A DNA stretch of 64,000 bases, taken from contig NZ_CP107935.1 of assembly GCF_036038375.1 (NCBI RefSeq), positions 1,178,001-1,242,000 on the forward strand, written 5' to 3'. Shown one piece after another: positions 1 to 10,120 of the stretch. The translations under genes and the position numbers were made by a program. The notes beneath the pieces were generated by a model. That model worked only from the letters and a program-made list of their open reading frames with translations, ran no database searches and was not told the DNA's origin. This DNA comes from Streptomyces sp. NBC_00414 (GTDB lineage: Bacteria; Actinomycetota; Actinomycetes; Streptomycetales; Streptomycetaceae). Positions within the stretch are counted from its first letter, which is position 1. Each line of letters opens with the position of its first letter.

Positions 1-1342
1 GCGCTCCGGTGATGCGGCTCAGCTCGGCCTCGCCGGAGCGGACCTGGGTGACCTGCGGCCTGATGCGGGCGTCCGACATCAGACGGGTCATGTCGCGGCG
101 CTGGTTGGGCATGACCAGCGTGACGACACTGCCGGACTCACCGGCGCGGGCGGTACGGCCGCCGCGGTGGAGGTAGTCCTTGTGGTCGCCGGGCGGGTCG
201 ACGTTGACGACGAGGTCGAGGTCGTCGACGTGGATCCCGCGGGCCGCGACGTTGGTCGCCACCAGCACGGTGACCGCGCCGCTCTTGAACTGGGCCAGGG
301 TGCGGTTGCGCTGGGGCTGCGACTTGCCGCCGTGCAGGGCCGCGGCCTTCACACCGCTGCCGAGCAGGTGCTTGGTGAACTGGTCGACGGCGTGCTTGGT
401 GTCGAGGAACATGAGCACGCGCCCGTCGCGGGCGGCGATCTCCGTGGCCGTGGCGTACTTGTCGGTGCCGTGCACGTAGAGCACGTGGTGCTCCATCGTG
501 GTGACGGTGCCCGCCGACGGGTCGACCGAGTGGACCACCGGGTCGTGGAGGTAGCCGCGGACCAGCAGGTCGATGTTGCGGTCCAGGGTGGCCGAGAACA
601 GCATCCGCTGGCCGTCGGGCCTCACCAGGTCGAGGAGCGCCGTGACCTGCGGCATGAAGCCCATGTCGGCCATCTGGTCCGCCTCGTCCAGGACCGTGAT
701 GCCGACCCGGTCCAGGCGGCAGTCCCGGCGCTCGACGAGGTCCATGAGGCGGCCCGGGGTCGCGACGACGACCTCGGCGCCGGTGCGCAGCGCACCGGCC
801 TGGCGGCCGATCGACATACCGCCGACCACGGTGGCCATGCGCAGCTTCAGGGAGCGGGCGTACGGGGTGAGCGCGTCGGTGACCTGCTGGGCCAGCTCAC
901 GGGTGGGGACGAGGATCAGCGCCAGCGGCTTCTTCGGCTCGGCACGCCGTCCGGCCGTGCGGGCCAGGAGCGCCAGGCCGAAGGCGAGTGTCTTGCCCGA
1001 GCCGGTGCGGCCACGGCCCAACACGTCGCGGCCCGCGAGGGAGTTGGGCAGCGTGGCGGCCTGGATCGGGAAGGGCTCCTCCACGCCGAGGCCGGTGAGC
1101 GTCTCCAGCAGCTCGGCGGGCAGGCCCAGTTCGGCGAAGGTCGACACCGCCGGAAGGGCGGGGGTGAGGGTGGCCGGCGGGGCGAACTCCCCCTGTACCG
1201 CGGCGGGACGCCGGCCGCCACCGGAGCGGCCGACGGGGCGGCCCTGGCCCTGCGAGGGGGACCGGCCGCCGCGGTCGGCGCCGCCGAAGCCGCCCTTGCG
1301 GTTGTTTGAGAAACGATCATTCGTACGAGCTGAGCGGTTCAT
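1..1342 (-). CDS. DEAD-box ATP-dependent RNA helicase, C-terminus cut by window edge
   Basis: Cytoplasmic RNA helicase that unwinds RNA duplexes using ATP. From ATG at 1342 the first 447 codons are visible and the C-terminus lies outside the window. After a G/R/N-rich tail (about residues 1-60) come the Q-motif region (about 68-95), Walker A GRTGSGKT (111-118), Ia PTREL (146-150), TPGR (195-198), DEAD (219-222) and SAT (250-252). Domain 2 follows, with motif VI in the form HRGGRTARAG, as in RhlE-like actinobacterial enzymes. The ribosome-binding site GAGGAAGG lies 6 nt before the ATG, inside a perfect hairpin (separate entry). A cold-shock gene lies upstream on the same strand, so a role in cold adaptation or RNA turnover is inferred. 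The family is certain; the physiological role is not. Confidence 0.95.
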   Translation of the reverse strand, partial: MNRSARTNDRFSNNRKGGFGGADRGGRSPSQGQGRPVGRSGGGRRPAAVQGEFAPPATLTPALPAVSTFAELGLPAELLETLTGLGVEEPFPIQAATLPNSLAGRDVLGRGRTGSGKTLAFGLALLARTAGRRAEPKKPLALILVPTRELAQQVTDALTPYARSLKLRMATVVGGMSIGRQAGALRTGAEVVVATPGRLMDLVERRDCRLDRVGITVLDEADQMADMGFMPQVTALLDLVRPDGQRMLFSATLDRNIDLLVRGYLHDPVVHSVDPSAGTVTTMEHHVLYVHGTDKYATATEIAARDGRVLMFLDTKHAVDQFTKHLLGSGVKAAALHGGKSQPQRNRTLAQFKSGAVTVLVATNVAARGIHVDDLDLVVNVDPPGDHKDYLHRGGRTARAGESGSVVTLVMPNQRRDMTRLMSDARIRPQVTQVRSGEAELSRITGA

Positions 1343-1350
1343 GAAGAACC

Positions 1351-1377
1351 TTCCTCGATATGGCACGTATCGAGGAA
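1351..1377 (-). promoter_or_regulatory. Hairpin masking the helicase ribosome-binding site
   Basis: Perfect inverted repeat with 10-bp arms TTCCTCGATA and TATCGAGGAA and a 7-nt loop, starting 9 nt before the helicase ATG. Read on the minus strand, the 3' arm contains the GAGGAA of the Shine-Dalgarno sequence, so folding would hide the ribosome-binding site. The structure is seen directly. Translational or temperature control is inferred. Confidence 0.75.
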
Positions 1378-1457
1378 TCCTCGGCAGGTACGAGCCGAAT
1401 GAATTGCAAGAACGAGCCGGATGTAAGACGAAAGCAGGCCTGCCCTGCCGACTCGGC

Positions 1458-1510
1458 ACACCGGAAGAACGGTGTCGGGCGGCGGGAATCCCCGGAAATG
1501 GAAACCGGGG
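1458..1510 (-). other. Two further hairpins in the helicase leader
   Basis: ACACCG/CGGTGT (1458-1475, 6-nt loop) and CCCCGG/CCGGGG (1490-1510, 9-nt loop) lie 116-168 nt upstream of the helicase start. With the hairpin at 1351-1377 they suggest a long structured 5' UTR. I saw no convincing promoter. Confidence 0.45.
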
Positions 1511-1595
1511 CGGATCGGAGGGCCGGGGCGGGGTCGCGGAGTGCGAAGTGAACCCGACCGGCCGTCGGCGGGCCGGGGTGATCCCCTAAACCCTT

Positions 1596-1639
1596 GAAAA
1601 AGCAACAAGCTGGGGCCCCACCGCGAAGTGGGACCCCAG
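1596..1639 (-). terminator. Intrinsic terminator of the cold-shock gene
   Basis: A 12-bp stem (1610-1621 with 1628-1639, one G-U pair, 6-nt loop) is followed on the minus strand by a T-rich stretch with five consecutive Ts. It starts 20 nt after the cold-shock stop codon, so the helicase probably has its own promoter or depends on read-through. Confidence 0.85.
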
Positions 1640-1659
1640 CCGCCTTGCGCGCTACAGCA

Positions 1660-1863
1660 TCAGGCAGGAGTGATGTTCTCCGCCTGCGGGCCCTTCTGGC
1701 CCTGCGTGACGTCGAAGGTCACCTTCTGGCCCTCCTGGAGCTCGCGGAAGCCCTGGGTGGCGATGTTCGAGTAGTGGGCGAAGACGTCGGGGCCGCCACC
1801 GTCCTGCTCGATAAAGCCGAAGCCCTTTTCAGAGTTGAACCACTTCACGGTTCCACTAGCCAT
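1660..1863 (-). CDS. Cold-shock protein, CspA family (67 aa)
   Basis: Single OB-fold nucleic-acid-binding protein, probably an RNA chaperone. The 67 aa begin [10 protein letters not shown] and carry RNP1 as KGFGFIEQ and RNP2 as VFAHYSNI, the CspA signature. The start is set by homology: a longer in-frame upstream reading exists but lacks family similarity. The leader contains an inverted repeat (AAGTGCC at 1962-1968, GGCACTT at 1991-1997) followed on the minus strand by a T-rich stretch, possibly an attenuator or upstream terminator. The gene ends at its own terminator, with the DEAD-box helicase next on the same strand. CspA-type genes in Streptomyces are often abundant and not all cold-induced. 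Confidence 0.96.
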   Translation of the reverse strand: MASGTVKWFNSEKGFGFIEQDGGGPDVFAHYSNIATQGFRELQEGQKVTFDVTQGQKGPQAENITPA

Positions 1864-2200
1864 GTCATATCCCTTTCGGGGCAGTACCCGGGGGCCCGCA
1901 CTGTGTGGACCCCTGTGACGCCGCAATTGACCCCGTCCGGAATGGAACGCCGGAAATACAAAAGTGCCCGACGAATACGAATTCGCCTGCGGCACTTGAA
2001 GTGTGCGGGAACTACAACTGCAACTGGATCAAGACTATCACGGAGGGCCCGTCAGGCAACGGCACGGCCGCACCGCCGGAAAACCGTTACCTGGGGGCCT
2101 GGGCACCTCCGAAGCCCTCTCGCGAGCGCACCGCGCGAGGTCGGTGCGGGATCGGTGCAGGACTATGGAAACTGACGACTCGTCAGGTTACGCTCCGCAC

Positions 2201-3274
2201 ATGATTCCCACGGTGGTCTGGGGTACCGGCAACGTCGGCCGCGCCGCGATCCGTGCGGTCGAGGCGCACCCGGCGCTCGACCTCACGGCCGTGCTCGTCC
2301 ACAGCCCCGACAAGGTAGGGCGCGACGCGGGCGAGCTCGGTGGTCTCGGCCGGGGCCTCGGCGTCACGGCGACCGACGACATCGACGCCGTACTGGCCGC
2401 CGGCCCCCGGGCCGTCGTGTACGCGGCGTCGGGCGACATCCGGCCCGACGAGGCGCTGGCCGACATCGGCAGGGCGATCCGCGGCGGCGCCGTGGTCGTC
2501 ACTCCGTCGCTGTATCCGCTCTACGACCAGCGCAACGCGCCGCCCGAGTTCCGGGAGCCGGTGCTCGCCGCCGTCGCGGACGGCGGCGGGTCGCTGTTCG
2601 CCTCCGGCGTCGACCCCGGCTGGGGCAACGACGTGCTGCCCCTGCTGATGAGCGGCCTCGGCACGGTCGTCGACGGCATCCGCTGCCAGGAGATCTTCGA
2701 CTACTCCACGTACGAGCAGGAGGAGTCGGTGCGGTATCTGGTCGGGATGGGGCAGCCGATGGACTACGAGCCGCTGATGCTCGCGCCGTCGATCCCGACC
2801 ATGGTGTGGGGCGGGCAGATACGTCTGATGGCCAGGGCGCTGGGCGTCGAGCTCGACGAGATCCGCGAGACCGTGCGGCGCCGCCCGCTCGACGCCACCG
2901 TGGGCACCCGGACGATGGGCGAGTTCGAGGCCGGCACCCAGGGCGCGGTGCGCTTCGAGGTGCAGGGCATCGTCGAGGGTGAGCCCCGTATCGTCATCGA
3001 GCACGTCACCCGGATCCATCCGTCCTGCGCGCCGGACTGGCCCGTTCCGCCCAACGGCGACGGGGCCCATCGCGTGATCATCGAGGGCCGGCCGCGCATC
3101 GAGATCACCGTCGAGGCGACCGACGAGGGCGAGAACAGGTCCGCGGGCGGGAACGCCACGGCGGTCGGCCGGCTCGTCGGCGCCGTCGAATGGCTCGTGG
3201 CCGCGGAGCCCGGTCTGTACGACGCGCTCGACGTCCCGCTGCGGCCGGCGGTCGGAAGGCTCGGCAGGAAGTGA
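2201..3274 (+). CDS. NAD(P)-binding DapB-like amine dehydrogenase family protein
   Basis: A 357-aa cytoplasmic oxidoreductase. The N-terminus VVWGTGNVGR holds the Rossmann motif GTGNVG (residues 8-13), and the first ~130 residues have the dihydrodipicolinate-reductase fold. The remainder resembles the catalytic part of 2,4-diaminopentanoate dehydrogenase-like proteins often annotated as dihydrodipicolinate reductase. The ATG at 2201 was chosen because the Rossmann strand begins directly after it. It lies 25 nt before the CMD-family gene and is probably cotranscribed with it. The substrate is unknown. It is unlikely to be the lysine-pathway DapB, since it is about 100 aa longer. Confidence 0.8.
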   Translation: MIPTVVWGTGNVGRAAIRAVEAHPALDLTAVLVHSPDKVGRDAGELGGLGRGLGVTATDDIDAVLAAGPRAVVYAASGDIRPDEALADIGRAIRGGAVVVTPSLYPLYDQRNAPPEFREPVLAAVADGGGSLFASGVDPGWGNDVLPLLMSGLGTVVDGIRCQEIFDYSTYEQEESVRYLVGMGQPMDYEPLMLAPSIPTMVWGGQIRLMARALGVELDEIRETVRRRPLDATVGTRTMGEFEAGTQGAVRFEVQGIVEGEPRIVIEHVTRIHPSCAPDWPVPPNGDGAHRVIIEGRPRIEITVEATDEGENRSAGGNATAVGRLVGAVEWLVAAEPGLYDALDVPLRPAVGRLGRK

Positions 3275-3299
3275 CACCGCGCACGCGAAGGAGTCCCGG

Positions 3300-3779
3300 A
3301 TGAACGTCGACATCCCCGAGGGCAAGAACCCGATCGAGTACGTGTGGGGCGACATGGTCCCCGGCATCGGGCCCGCCGCCGCGAACTTCTCACTGGCCGT
3401 CTACGCCCATACGACCCTGGGGCTCCGTGAGTTCGAGGCCGCGCGGCTTCGGATCGCGCAGATCAACGGCTGCCTGTTCTGCCTCGACTGGCGGACCGAG
3501 CGGGACGGCCTCAAGGTCGAGGAGGAGTTCGCCGACGCGGTGGCCCGGTGGCGCACGACCGACGCCTTCGACGAGCGCACCCGCCTGGCCGCCGAGTACG
3601 CGGAGCGGTACACCCTGGACCATCACGGCCTCGACGACGAGTTCTGGGAGCGGATGACCGCGCACTACGGCCAGGCCGAGATCGTGGAGCTGACCATGAG
3701 CCTCGGTTCCTGGCTGGCGTTCGGGCGGCTCAACCGCGTTCTGGGGCTCGACGCCATGTGCGTACTGCCGGGGCACTGA
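3300..3779 (+). CDS. Carboxymuconolactone decarboxylase (AhpD-like) family protein
   Basis: A 159-aa all-helical protein of the CMD/AhpD superfamily. The active-site-like sequence NGCLFCLDWR carries a CxxC pair (C58, C61). In AhpD-type enzymes the pair is followed by three residues and a histidine; here that position is R65. Peroxidase-linked thiol chemistry may therefore be altered. GAAGGAG 8 nt before the ATG supports the start. It follows the Rossmann oxidoreductase by 25 nt, so the two probably serve one redox or ring-modifying step, which cannot be named from sequence. Confidence 0.85.
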   Translation: MNVDIPEGKNPIEYVWGDMVPGIGPAAANFSLAVYAHTTLGLREFEAARLRIAQINGCLFCLDWRTERDGLKVEEEFADAVARWRTTDAFDERTRLAAEYAERYTLDHHGLDDEFWERMTAHYGQAEIVELTMSLGSWLAFGRLNRVLGLDAMCVLPGH

Positions 3780-3879
3780 GTCGCGGCCACGCCGGTCCGG
3801 GGCCGTCCGTGGTCCGGGCGGCCCCGGTTCCGTACCCCTGTCGTCGTTGGGGACCTCTGGGCTGGAGACCCTGGTGGCG

Positions 3880-5594
<1,715 letters not shown>

Positions 5595-5700
5595 TGAGGT
5601 AACTTTCGAACGATCACATAGTGGGCATCCCGCATCGGACAGCACGCACGCCGCGCGCCGCACACCGCGCGGCCGGTGTCCGCTCAGTCACGCAGAAGGC

Positions 5701-6981
5701 TCAGTCGCGCAGAAGACGCCGGGCGGTCAGCGCGAGGCTGAACTCCACCATGTCGGCGGGGCGGGCGAGCGAACGCCCGGTCAGCTGCTCGCACCGCTTC
5801 AGCCGGTTGAGGACGGTGTTGCGATGGCAGTACAGGCGGACACTCGCCCGCTGCGCCGAGCCGTCGCAGTCCAGCCACGCAGCCAGCGTGTCCAGCAGGA
5901 TGTCGCGGTCGGACGGCTCCAGACGCAGTAGCGGCCCGAGCACCTTCTCGGCCAGCGCGCCGCCCAGCTCCGGGCACGACATCACGAGGGCCGCGGGCAA
6001 CTGCTCGGCCAGCCGTACGGTGCCTCCGTCGGCCGCGCACATGCTCAGGGCCATGTCCGCCAGCCTGCGGGCGTCGCCCACCGCGGCCAGCCCCGCCACG
6101 ACGGGCCCGACACCGGCCCTCGTGCCCGCGGGGGCGGTCAGGCCCACCGTCGGCTCGGACAGGTCGCCGGCACCGTCGCCGTCGTCGATCAGGACGATGC
6201 AGTGGTCGACCTCGACTCCCGTGTGCCAGTGCACGCGCGCACCGGCCGGCACGACGGCGCCGGGAACGGAGGTGCGGCCCGCCTGCCGTCCGCCCGCGAC
6301 GGCGATCACGGCGTACCGGCCCTGTTCCGGCAGGTCCAGCGCCTCGGCCGTCTCGGCGACGTCGGCGATACGGCTCGTACCGTCGAGCAGGGCCGCGGTC
6401 AGCAGCCGTACCCGGTGCTCCTGGCGCCAGGCGTGCTGCCGTTCCACCTTGCGGTAGACGTCCGCCACGAGGGTGCAGTGCTCGTCGACGAAGTTCCACA
6501 CGTCGGCCGCCACATGAACGAGCAGGCGGACGTCCTCGGGGGCGGCCCGTGAGGTCTCCTCGACCAGCGTCTGCCAGATCAGGGATCCGCCGAGCCGGAA
6601 GGCGTGCAGCAACGCGTCCAGCGGCAGCCCCTGTTCGGCGCGCGAGGCACCGATCTTCGCCGAGCAGCGCAGTGCGGCGTCCCGGGCGCCGCGCGGGTCG
6701 AGCAGCGAACTGACACTGTGCCGCAGCGACCGGTGCACCTCCTGCCAGGTGCCGACGGGGTCGCTCTCCAGGGTGCTGCGGTAGGCGGGTTCCCGTTCCC
6801 GCAGCGCCGCGACGAGCCGGTCGGTCAGCTCCGGAAGGTTGTTCAGGAGCACCCGGGCCGACCGGTGCAGCACCCGAAGAGCGTCGGCGTCGATCAGCGA
6901 ACGGACCTTCGGGGCACGCGCCGGCGCGGCGGACGGCGGTCCGTGGCCGAGCTCGGCTCGGGACCGTACGGCTTGATGCAT
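5701..6981 (-). CDS. PucR-family helix-turn-helix transcriptional regulator
   Basis: A 426-aa regulator. Residues ~40-200 form a helical RsbR-like sensory domain, a GGDEF-like central region follows, and the C-terminus carries the PucR/CdaR HTH (VRLYCHRNTVLNRLKRCEQL). GGGAGAA 6 nt before the ATG at 6981 supports the start. It lies 177 nt upstream of the cholesterol oxidase gene on the same strand, making it a candidate regulator, and is divergent from the small membrane protein at 7288. PucR proteins commonly sense metabolites; the ligand is unknown. Confidence 0.85.
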   Translation of the reverse strand: MHQAVRSRAELGHGPPSAAPARAPKVRSLIDADALRVLHRSARVLLNNLPELTDRLVAALREREPAYRSTLESDPVGTWQEVHRSLRHSVSSLLDPRGARDAALRCSAKIGASRAEQGLPLDALLHAFRLGGSLIWQTLVEETSRAAPEDVRLLVHVAADVWNFVDEHCTLVADVYRKVERQHAWRQEHRVRLLTAALLDGTSRIADVAETAEALDLPEQGRYAVIAVAGGRQAGRTSVPGAVVPAGARVHWHTGVEVDHCIVLIDDGDGAGDLSEPTVGLTAPAGTRAGVGPVVAGLAAVGDARRLADMALSMCAADGGTVRLAEQLPAALVMSCPELGGALAEKVLGPLLRLEPSDRDILLDTLAAWLDCDGSAQRASVRLYCHRNTVLNRLKRCEQLTGRSLARPADMVEFSLALTARRLLRD

Positions 6982-7287
6982 CGCGTTCTCCCGGGGCGTC
7001 GGCTCCGTGGCGGTGCGCTCACAGCGGTCGGTACGCGGCCGACTGTCGGCCGCGGGTCCCCGCGATGGTCGGCACCTGGCTCGTCCTGCCCCGTAGAATG
7101 ACATACCGTCCAGTCGGTCCCTAGGGTTCTGCGCCGTTCTTTTCCATCGGCACGGCCCGCTCCGAAGGTGACGCTCCGTCAGGGAAGCGTGAGCTCCCGA
7201 GCCGTGTGACACGGATCCACGTGACAGTCGTCCTGCGTGCCCCGGCGTTTCAGGGGCATCCGGAAGCCCAACGGGAGGAGAGGTGTC
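6982..7287. promoter_or_regulatory. Divergent promoter region with a palindrome
   Basis: The intergenic region between the PucR regulator and the membrane protein at 7288 holds an ACCG-N6-CGGT dyad (7105-7118), the half-site style bound by many TetR-type proteins, and CGTGT-G-ACACG (7203-7213). I saw no gene in it. Confidence 0.35.
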
Positions 7288-7650
7288 ATGTATCTGGCAC
7301 GTGGAGACTACGGGGACCCGGAAGGCTGGCTGTGGGCCCTCGGCGCGCTCGCCCTGTACGCGCTGATCAGCTACGCACTCGCGTACCGGGCACGCGCCCG
7401 GCGCGGCTCCGGGCATCCGGCCCACGACGCCCTGCACGACCTCAAGGACCGGGAGGAGCCGCAGCGGCCCCGGCAGCTCCTCGTGAGCCGCGCGATCATG
7501 CTGTGCGGAGGTCTCCTGACCGGCATGGTCGCCTTCGGCACCTCGGGTGCGGTGCGCGTGATGGCGGTCGCGGGAACCGCTGTGGTGGCGGTCGCGGCGT
7601 GGGCGTACTACGACCACCGGACCGACACCGCGGCGGCCCGGCGGCGCTGA
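7288..7650 (+). CDS. Small membrane protein of unknown function (120 aa)
   Basis: Predicted inner-membrane protein with one transmembrane segment near residues 14-33 and two adjacent ones near 66-106. They are separated by a charged, Arg/His/Asp-rich loop and followed by a short basic tail. GGGAGGAG 7 nt before the ATG decides the start. I do not recognise the family. It is transcribed away from the PucR regulator and toward the BrkB-like gene, which is convergent. Confidence 0.75.
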   Translation: MYLARGDYGDPEGWLWALGALALYALISYALAYRARARRGSGHPAHDALHDLKDREEPQRPRQLLVSRAIMLCGGLLTGMVAFGTSGAVRVMAVAGTAVVAVAAWAYYDHRTDTAAARRR

Positions 7651-7687
7651 CCCTGGACGCGGCGGACCTGTGCCCGCCCCCGCGGGT

Positions 7688-8653
7688 TCAGGGGCCGGAG
7701 CCCGGGTCCGGTTCCACGGCGTCGGTGATCCCGGCCCGGGCGGCTTCCAGCTGGGCGGCGAAGGCCACGCCGAGGAAGAGCGCGACACCGGTGAGGTTGG
7801 CCCACAGCAGCAGGGCGACGAACGCTGTGAGCGGACCGTAGACGGCGCCGAACGATCCGCTCTTGGCCACGTAGAGCGCCAGCAGCCAGGTGGCCGCGAC
7901 CCACAGCACCAGATGGACCGCCGAGCCGAAGGCGAGCCAGGTGTAGCCCGGCTGGTCCCGGCGAGGGGCCCAGCGGAAGATCACCGCGGAGGCGACCCAC
8001 ACCAGCACCACGCCCAGCGGCACTTCGAGCGGCCCCCACCAGTCGAGACTGTCCCGGGACCAGCCCAGGGCCTCCACCACCGACTCCCCCACCGCGTCAC
8101 CGGCGACGAGGACGAGAAAACCCAGGACGAGGGGCATGCCCGCGGTGAGGGCGAGGAGCAGGGAACGGCCGTACTTGGTGAGGAACGGCCGGTCGCGTTC
8201 GATGCCGTATATCCGGTTGGCGCCCCGCTCGACCTGGCCCATCGCCGAGGCCAGGTTGAGTACGGCGAAGGCCAGGCCCAGCCACATCGCGAGGGCGCCC
8301 CAGATCCCGGACCCGGCACTGCGCGCCGTCTTGTCGAGCGCGTCCTCGACCAGATCGGCGCTGGCACCGGGCACGATCCGGCCGAGGGTGAGCTCGATGA
8401 TGCGCCCGATGCTCTCGGTGTGGACGGTCGTGGCGACCCCCACCAGGGCGATGGTGAACGGCACCATGCCGAGCACCACCTGGAAGGCGAGGGAGCGCGC
8501 GTTGGTGAAGCCGTCGGCGTAGCGGAAGCGGGAGAACGCGTCCACCAGGAGGCGTCGGCCTCCGTAGCGGCGCAACGCGGCGAGTGCCTCGTCGCCGGAG
8601 AGTTCCTCCCCGATCATGTCCCGTGTCTGCGGGACGTGCACGGCGGTACCCAT
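7688..8653 (-). CDS. YihY/BrkB-family integral membrane protein
   Basis: A 321-aa polytopic membrane protein with about six hydrophobic segments, typical of the YihY/BrkB (formerly ribonuclease BN) family. Residues ~45-75, which include FTNARSLAFQVVLGMVPF, and the C-terminal YGPLTAFVALLLWANLTG are family hallmarks. Its biochemical role is not established; transport or envelope functions have been proposed for relatives. GAGGAG 11 nt before ATG 8653 sets the start. An in-frame start 25 codons earlier would add a hydrophilic extension without a site. Confidence 0.9.
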   Translation of the reverse strand: MGTAVHVPQTRDMIGEELSGDEALAALRRYGGRRLLVDAFSRFRYADGFTNARSLAFQVVLGMVPFTIALVGVATTVHTESIGRIIELTLGRIVPGASADLVEDALDKTARSAGSGIWGALAMWLGLAFAVLNLASAMGQVERGANRIYGIERDRPFLTKYGRSLLLALTAGMPLVLGFLVLVAGDAVGESVVEALGWSRDSLDWWGPLEVPLGVVLVWVASAVIFRWAPRRDQPGYTWLAFGSAVHLVLWVAATWLLALYVAKSGSFGAVYGPLTAFVALLLWANLTGVALFLGVAFAAQLEAARAGITDAVEPDPGSGP

Positions 8654-8886
8654 CGCGTATGTCTCCTCGTGTTCGTTCGTCCGGCGACCGGAGCCGGGCG
8701 GGAGATGATCGCACATGAGTTCAGCCATGTACGGGAGCGGACCGGTTCGCGGTCGTTCCCGTCATCATGGTTCGGACGCCCGTTATCCCGGCACGCGGTA
8801 CGCCGCACAGCGCCCACAGCACAGCGGAGTCGGACACCCATGGCACCCAGCAACGTACCGGGCCGCGCTCCCTCGGAGTCGACTCC

Positions 8887-8985
8887 GTGAGCGCGGCCCG
8901 CATTCCCGGGCTGATCCTGCCCGTCGCCTTCTTCTGCGCCTTCGTGGCCGCCGGCTTCTGGTACTGGCGCCACCGCGGTGACTGA
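8887..8985 (+). CDS. Candidate 32-aa single-pass membrane peptide
   Basis: GTG at 8887, preceded by GGAG with 8-nt spacing, opens a 32-codon frame encoding a short N-terminus, a clear transmembrane helix (LILPVAFFCAFVAAGFWYW) and a basic end RHRGD. The frame also extends upstream to 8767, but that part is low-complexity and has no ribosome site. Function unknown; existence is supported by hydrophobicity and the ribosome site only. Confidence 0.4.
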   Translation: MSAARIPGLILPVAFFCAFVAAGFWYWRHRGD

Positions 8986-9001
8986 GGACTTCCGGCCTCG
9001 G

Positions 9002-10054
9002 TCAGGCGGCGTGCCGACGGATGTCGCGGAGCAGGTCGTCGATGGCCCGCGGGTCCGTCGCGAAGGAGGTGACGAAGCGGGCGACGCCGGGCGCCCAGCG
9101 GTCGTGGTAGAAGGCGTAGCCGTCGGACAGCAGTCCCTGGGTGACCTCCTGGGGCAGTCGGCAGAAGAGGATGTTGGCCTCCGCGGCACCGAGGAGGTCG
9201 ACCTCCGGTATGGCCTTGAGGCCGTCCTGGAGCCGGGCGGCCATGGCGTTGGCATGGGTCGCGTTGCGCAGCCACAGGTCGTCCGTCAGGTACGCGTCGA
9301 GCTGGGCGGCGTGAAAGCGCATCTTGGAGGCGAGCTGGCCGGCCCGTTTGGCGCGGAAGCCGAGTTCGGGGGTGAGGGAGCGGTCGAAGACGACGATCGC
9401 CTCGGCCGTCATCGTGCCGTTCTTGGTGGCTCCGAACGACAGCAGGTCGACACCGGCCCGCCAGGTCAGCTCGGCGGGGGTGGCGTCGAGGGCCGCGACG
9501 GCTCCGGCGAAGCGCGCGCCGTCCATGTGGAAGCGCAGGCCCGGCTCCTTGATGACGGAGCCGAGGGTGCGGAGTTCGTCGAGGGAGTAGACGGAGCCGG
9601 TCTCGGTGGCCTGGGTGAGGCTCACCACGGAGGGCTGGACGCTGTGCACGTCCCCGGTCTTGTTCCGGACGGCCGCGCGGAGTTCGTCCGCGTCGATCTT
9701 GGCGTCGTCGCCACCGAGCGGGACGACCTTCGCGCCCGCGGTGTAGAACTCCGGCGCCCCGCACTCGTCGTTGTTGATGTGGCTGTCGCGGTGGCACAGG
9801 ACGCTGCCCCAGGGCGGGGTGAGCGCGGCCAGGCTCAGGGCGTTCGCCGCGGAACCCGTGGAGACGATCAGCAGGTCGACGTCGCGCTCGAAGATCTCGG
9901 ACAGTCTGCCGCGCACGCCGGCCGTGATGCTGTCCGACCCGTAGGGCGAGGCCGGTCCCGCGGCGGCCCGGACCACCGCCTCGACCATCTCCGGGGAGGC
10001 GCCGGCCGCGTTGTCGCTGCTGAACGCACGCGCGGCGGTGGTGTCGTTGCTCAT
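9002..10054 (-). CDS. ltaE: Low-specificity L-threonine aldolase family PLP enzyme
   Basis: Fold-type I PLP enzyme cleaving L-threonine or allo-threonine to glycine and acetaldehyde. The 350-aa length is normal. FSSDNAAG at the N-terminus, HMDGAR (177-182; D178 pairs with the PLP ring nitrogen) and SFGATKNG (K211 as Schiff-base lysine) are the expected motifs. AGGA 9 nt before the ATG supports the start. A TetR gene ends 66 nt upstream on the same strand, so they may be cotranscribed. A beta-eliminating lyase with another substrate cannot be excluded. Confidence 0.9.
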   Translation of the reverse strand: MSNDTTAARAFSSDNAAGASPEMVEAVVRAAAGPASPYGSDSITAGVRGRLSEIFERDVDLLIVSTGSAANALSLAALTPPWGSVLCHRDSHINNDECGAPEFYTAGAKVVPLGGDDAKIDADELRAAVRNKTGDVHSVQPSVVSLTQATETGSVYSLDELRTLGSVIKEPGLRFHMDGARFAGAVAALDATPAELTWRAGVDLLSFGATKNGTMTAEAIVVFDRSLTPELGFRAKRAGQLASKMRFHAAQLDAYLTDDLWLRNATHANAMAARLQDGLKAIPEVDLLGAAEANILFCRLPQEVTQGLLSDGYAFYHDRWAPGVARFVTSFATDPRAIDDLLRDIRRHAA

Positions 10055-10120
10055 GCCGTGGGTCCTGACTTTCTGTCGAATGGGGTGCGGGGGCGGCGGT
10101 CCGTCGGGCCCGGGCCGCGC

